From: Novosphingobium sp. UBA1948
Lineage (GTDB): Bacteria; Pseudomonadota; Alphaproteobacteria; Sphingomonadales; Sphingomonadaceae
Direction: 5' to 3'
Assembly: GCA_002336765.1 (NCBI GenBank)
Contig: DDES01000177.1
Coordinates: forward strand, 1 to 8,599
DNA: 8,599 bases
The position numbers and the translations under genes were made by a program. Below are positions 5,333 to 8,599 of this stretch, in pieces (position 1 is the first letter of the stretch; each line of letters begins with the position of its first letter). A model generated the notes under the pieces. It saw only the letters and a program-made list of their open reading frames with translations, ran no database searches and was not told the origin of the DNA.

Positions 5333-7156
5333 ATGTGCGGCATTATCGGTATCGTCGGCAAGGAAGAAGTGGCGGATCGTCTGGTGGATGGTCTGCGCCG
5401 GATGGAATATCGCGGCTATGATTCGGCGGGGGTCTGCACCGTCTATGGCGGCGAGTTGATCCGCCGCCGCGCGCCGGGCAAATTGCTGCATCTGGTGAAG
5501 GAACTGGCGGTCAATCCCGCGCAGGGCAATATCGGCATCGCGCATACCCGGTGGGCCACGCATGGCGCGCCGACCGCCGCCAACGCCCACCCGCATGCCA
5601 CCGAAAAGCTGGCGCTGGTGCACAATGGCATCATCGAGAATTTCCGCGCCTTGCGCGAGGAACTGGAAGCCAAGGGCCGCCATTTCGAATCCCAGACCGA
5701 CACCGAGGTGGTGGCGCATCTGATCTCGGAAAAGGTCGAGGGCGGCATGTCGGCGATCGAGGCGGTGAAGGCTTCGCTGCCGCAATTGCGCGGTGCTTTC
5801 GCGCTGGCCATCGCCTTCCGCGAACATCCCGACATGCTGGTGGGCGCGCGCCTCGGCTCGCCGCTGGTGCTGGGCTATGGCGAGGGCGAGATGTTCCTCG
5901 GCTCGGACGCGCTGGCGCTGGCGCCGCTGACGCAGAAGATTACCTATCTGGAAGAAGGTGATTGGGTGATCGTGCGCCGCGACGGCGCCGAGATTTTCGA
6001 CAAACACAACAATCCGGTAAAGCGCGCCGTGGTGGCATCGGGTGCTTCGGCTGCGGCGGTGGAAAAGGGTAATTTCCGCCACTTCATGCAGAAGGAAATC
6101 TACGAGCAACCCACCGTGGTGGCGCAGACGCTGCAGAGCTATATCCGCCGCGACGACGAGAGCGTGGCTCTGCCGCAGATCGACTTTGACCTTTCGACTA
6201 TCAAGCGCGTGACCATCGTGGCCTGCGGCACCTCGTTCTACGCGGGGCTGGTGGCCAAATACTGGTTCGAGGCCTTCGCGCGCCTGCCGGTGGACATCGA
6301 TGTCGCCTCCGAGTTCCGCTATCGCGATCCCGTGCTGGAGCCGGGCGGCCTCGCCATCTTCATCAGCCAGAGCGGCGAGACCGCCGATACGCTGGCCGCG
6401 CTGCGCCATTGCAAGGAAAATGGGCAGACCATCGCCGTGGTGGTCAATGTGCCGACCAGCAGCATGGCGCGCGAGGCGGATCTGTTGCTGCCCACCCACG
6501 CGGGGCCCGAGATCGGCGTGGCCTCGACCAAGGCTTTCACCTGCCAGTTGGCGGTGCTGGCCGCGCTGGCCGCGCATCTGGCGGTGAAGCGCGGGCGCAT
6601 GAGCCGCGAGGAAGAGCGCCATGTGGTGAGCCAGTTGATCGAGGTGCCCGCCGCGCTCAATGCGGCGCTGGCCTATGACGATGCGATTGCCGCGATGGCG
6701 CATCTGATCGCGCCTGCGCGCGACGTGCTCTATCTGGGCCGCGGGCAGGATTATCCGCTGGCACTGGAAGGTGCGCTCAAGCTCAAGGAAATCAGCTATA
6801 TCCACGCCGAGGGCTATGCCAGCGGCGAGATGAAGCACGGCCCGATCGCGTTGATCGACGAACATGTGCCGGTGATCGTGATCGCCCCTTCCGGCCCGCT
6901 GTTTGAAAAGACGGTGAGCAATATGCAGGAAGTGGGCGCGCGTGGCGGCAGACTTGTACTGATTTCGGACGAGGATGGTCTGGCCGAGGCGGGCGATGGC
7001 TGCATGGCCACGATCCAGATGCCCAAGGTCCACCCGCTGATCGCGCCGCTGGTCTATGCCGTGCCGGTGCAGTTGCTGGCCTATCACGTGGCCTGTGTGA
7101 AGGGCACCGATGTGGACCAGCCGCGCAATCTGGCCAAATCGGTGACGGTGGAATAA
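5333..7156 (+). CDS. glmS: Glutamine--fructose-6-phosphate aminotransferase (isomerizing)
   Basis: This cytoplasmic enzyme of 607 residues (E. coli: 609) converts fructose-6-phosphate and glutamine to glucosamine-6-phosphate and glutamate, the committed step of hexosamine synthesis. The N-terminal glutamine amidotransferase domain (about 1-225) begins MCGIIGIVG; Cys2 is the nucleophile once Met is removed. It also shows YRGYDSAG, TRWATHG, HNGIIEN and TDTEVVAHL. Two SIS sugar-isomerase domains follow: the first with ACGTSFYAG and SQSGET, the second with LGRGQDYPLALEGALKLKE and YASGEMKHGP. The chain ends in the typical DQPRNLAKSVTVE, where Lys602 corresponds to the conserved Lys that forms a Schiff base with the sugar. 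AAGGGG at 5316-5321 lies 11 nt before the ATG as a plausible ribosome-binding site. No glmS ribozyme is evident upstream. It shares a pathway with glmU and may be cotranscribed with it. Confidence 0.98.
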   Translation: MCGIIGIVGKEEVADRLVDGLRRMEYRGYDSAGVCTVYGGELIRRRAPGKLLHLVKELAVNPAQGNIGIAHTRWATHGAPTAANAHPHATEKLALVHNGIIENFRALREELEAKGRHFESQTDTEVVAHLISEKVEGGMSAIEAVKASLPQLRGAFALAIAFREHPDMLVGARLGSPLVLGYGEGEMFLGSDALALAPLTQKITYLEEGDWVIVRRDGAEIFDKHNNPVKRAVVASGASAAAVEKGNFRHFMQKEIYEQPTVVAQTLQSYIRRDDESVALPQIDFDLSTIKRVTIVACGTSFYAGLVAKYWFEAFARLPVDIDVASEFRYRDPVLEPGGLAIFISQSGETADTLAALRHCKENGQTIAVVVNVPTSSMAREADLLLPTHAGPEIGVASTKAFTCQLAVLAALAAHLAVKRGRMSREEERHVVSQLIEVPAALNAALAYDDAIAAMAHLIAPARDVLYLGRGQDYPLALEGALKLKEISYIHAEGYASGEMKHGPIALIDEHVPVIVIAPSGPLFEKTVSNMQEVGARGGRLVLISDEDGLAEAGDGCMATIQMPKVHPLIAPLVYAVPVQLLAYHVACVKGTDVDQPRNLAKSVTVE

Positions 7157-7172
7157 CCGGCGCGGGAAGGAA

Positions 7173-7216
7173 CCGGAAACGGGGGGAAGACACCAGCCGT
7201 ATCTTCCCCCCTCCGG
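7173..7216. terminator. Strong hairpin between convergent genes, probable bidirectional terminator
   Basis: GGGGGGAAGA (7181-7190) pairs perfectly with TCTTCCCCCC (7202-7211) around an 11-nt loop. Outside it, CCGGA (7173-7177) pairs with TCCGG (7212-7216) across a 3-nt bulge (7178-7180), giving 15 base pairs in all. It lies in the 72-nt gap between the ends of glmS and the minus-strand amidohydrolase, where a shared terminator is expected. Neither side has a good T-tract (the minus strand continues GTTTCC), so termination may be weak or factor-assisted. Confidence 0.7.
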
Positions 7217-7228
7217 CCTCCTGCGGGC

Positions 7229-8599
7229 CTAGGGCTTGGGCGCTTCCAGCGTGGGATACTTGATCCCCAACTGGTCGAGATAGGTCGGATATTTCGACGC
7301 GTCGTAGTAATATTTCTCCATGAGCGGGCGGTATTCCTTCATGGTTTTCTCGTTCAGCCAGATCGCCGGTGCCTCGCCCAGAATGGGGTCATACTTGTCG
7401 GTCTTGAGCTGCACATCCTTGAAATAGGTCTTGGCGTCGCTCACCAGCTTGGGCGTGGTCATGAAATCGAGGATGGTCATGGCCAGCGCCTTGGCGCCCG
7501 CTTCCACGCCCTTGTGCGCGATGGGCGTGGTCATCGCCATCGCCGAGAGCACATTGTGGCCGATCATGCTGGGAATGTTGGCGGGATAGCGGATGGTGAT
7601 GGTGGGCACAGCCCACATGATATCGCCGATATCGTCCGAACCGCCGCCCATCGAGTTCTGGCGCTGCTCGGGCGGGACCAGCGGACCAATTTCGTCGGGC
7701 AGCGGCTTGAGCGGGCGCTTGTTGATGGTCTGTGCGGCCTTGGCAAAGGCCTGGTCGTCGGCGCTCCACTTGGGCATGCCCACCGCCTTGATATTGGCAT
7801 AGGCCGCCTCGGCCAGTGGCTTGTTGCCGAAATTGGGCGCGGCATAGCCCAGCACCTTGGCCGTAACCGTGGTGCCGGTGGCCTTGGCCGCCGCTTCGGC
7901 AATATCGCCGCCGATGTTGTAGAGATTGCGCACCGAGCCAAAGGTGCGGTCGCGGAAATAGTACCACACGCTGGCCTTGTCGGGCACGATGTTGGGCTGG
8001 CCGCCGCCATTGGTGATCACATAATGCGAACGCTGGGTGAGCGGCAGATGCTCGCGGCGGAAGTTCCATGCCGTATCCATGATCTCGACCGCGTCGAGCG
8101 CGCTGCGACCCTCCCACGGCATGCCGCCGGCATGCGCGGTCTTGCCCTTGAAGGAGTATTCCACACTCACCATGCCGTTCTGGCCCAGATCGCCATAGGC
8201 GGTGCCAAAGTCCGAGCTGACATGGGTAAAGATGCAGGCATCCACATCCTTGAACAGTCCGGCGCGCACATAATAGGCCTTGGTGGCCAGCAGTTCCTCG
8301 GCCACGCCGGGCCAGATCATCAGGCGGCCCTTGATGTGGTTCTTTTCCATCACCTGCTTGGCCGAGAGTGCGGCCGCGATCACCAGCGGCAGGCCCGAGT
8401 TATGACCCTCGCCATGGCCCGGCGCGCCGTCCACCATCGGCTTGATATAGGGCAGGCCCGGCGTCTGCGACAGGCCGAGCAGATCGTCGATATCGCTGCC
8501 CAGCGCCAGCACAGGGCCATCCTCGCCCCAGGTGGCGGTAAAGGCGGTCGGGATGCCCGCCACGCCCTTGGTCACCTTGAAGCCGTTCTTCTCCAGAAT
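7229..8599 (-). CDS. M20-family amidohydrolase, AbgB-like (N-terminus outside the window)
   Basis: The frame is open to the window edge, giving 456 residues of the C-terminal part; the GTG at 8575 is internal, since the residues before it (ILEKNGFK) continue the fold. It aligns by eye with the p-aminobenzoyl-glutamate hydrolase subunit B/M20D peptidase family of metal-dependent amide hydrolases. Visible blocks are GSDIDDLLGLSQ; HGEGHN (8399-8416); WPGVAEELL, whose Glu pair (8294-8299) fits the catalytic and metal-binding glutamates; a dimerisation-domain segment, GKTAHAGGMPWEGRSALDAV; QRQNSMGGGSDDIGDIMW; and PIAHKG near the end. The position of the usual M20D metal-ligand Cys (HGCGH) is Glu here. 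The tail adds about 65 residues rich in Lys and Tyr. A signal peptide, if any, lies beyond the window. The substrate is unknown; amide or acyl-amino-acid hydrolysis is inferred from family. Confidence 0.88.
   Translation of the reverse strand: MLEKNGFKVTKGVAGIPTAFTATWGEDGPVLALGSDIDDLLGLSQTPGLPYIKPMVDGAPGHGEGHNSGLPLVIAAALSAKQVMEKNHIKGRLMIWPGVAEELLATKAYYVRAGLFKDVDACIFTHVSSDFGTAYGDLGQNGMVSVEYSFKGKTAHAGGMPWEGRSALDAVEIMDTAWNFRREHLPLTQRSHYVITNGGGQPNIVPDKASVWYYFRDRTFGSVRNLYNIGGDIAEAAAKATGTTVTAKVLGYAAPNFGNKPLAEAAYANIKAVGMPKWSADDQAFAKAAQTINKRPLKPLPDEIGPLVPPEQRQNSMGGGSDDIGDIMWAVPTITIRYPANIPSMIGHNVLSAMAMTTPIAHKGVEAGAKALAMTILDFMTTPKLVSDAKTYFKDVQLKTDKYDPILGEAPAIWLNEKTMKEYRPLMEKYYYDASKYPTYLDQLGIKYPTLEAPKP

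Noticed and set aside
5306..7087. 593-codon open frame antisense to glmS
   Set aside because: It lies fully opposite a certain glmS gene, its translation is rich in His, Arg and Gln with no recognisable domain, and long antisense frames are common in GC-rich DNA because of third-position bias.
1..8599. Defence system, biosynthetic cluster, mobile element or CRISPR array
   Set aside because: All recognisable genes are housekeeping or common metabolic types; no transposase, integrase, repeat-spacer pattern, nuclease/helicase set or composition break was seen.

Overview
The window is GC-rich, densely coded bacterial chromosome. Gene content and protein style point to an alphaproteobacterium, most likely a sphingomonad (Novosphingobium/Sphingomonas-like). 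The clues are an Hda-type DnaA relative, a short EpsC/CysE-type serine acetyltransferase followed by a DUF2794 gene, a gph/glmU/glmS cluster and an AbgB-like M20 amidohydrolase. The genus is inference; there is no rRNA gene or other direct marker. I see no tRNA, rRNA, insertion sequence, CRISPR array or prophage gene.

Left block, + strand (1-1922): the 3' end of an unidentified protein with an HMA/ferredoxin-like tail, an Hda-like DnaA-family ATPase starting 4 nt later at a GTG, serine O-acetyltransferase (cysteine biosynthesis) and a DUF2794 protein. The first two are tightly spaced. The acetyltransferase may have its own promoter, placed so that its mRNA could be leaderless. DUF2794 ends tail-to-tail, with a 4-nt overlap, against the next gene.

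Middle block, - strand (1919-3809): a phosphoglycolate-phosphatase-type HAD hydrolase, followed by a ten-helix membrane protein of unknown function. A good promoter-like sequence overlaps the hydrolase stop codon and probably drives the membrane gene.

Right block, + strand (3871-7156): glmU and glmS, two of the three enzymes that convert fructose-6-phosphate to UDP-N-acetylglucosamine for peptidoglycan and lipopolysaccharide (glmM is not in the window). They diverge from the hydrolase across 61 bp. A perfect 8-bp inverted repeat lies between glmU and glmS.

Right end, - strand (7229-8599): the C-terminal part of an M20-family, AbgB-like amidohydrolase, cut by the window edge and converging on glmS across a strong hairpin, probably a shared terminator.

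Overall this is ordinary housekeeping chromosome. I found no convincing undescribed system. The points worth a second look are a changed metal-ligand position in the amidohydrolase, the coiled-coil tail of the serine acetyltransferase, the uncharacterised membrane protein and DUF2794 gene, and several small regulatory structures.
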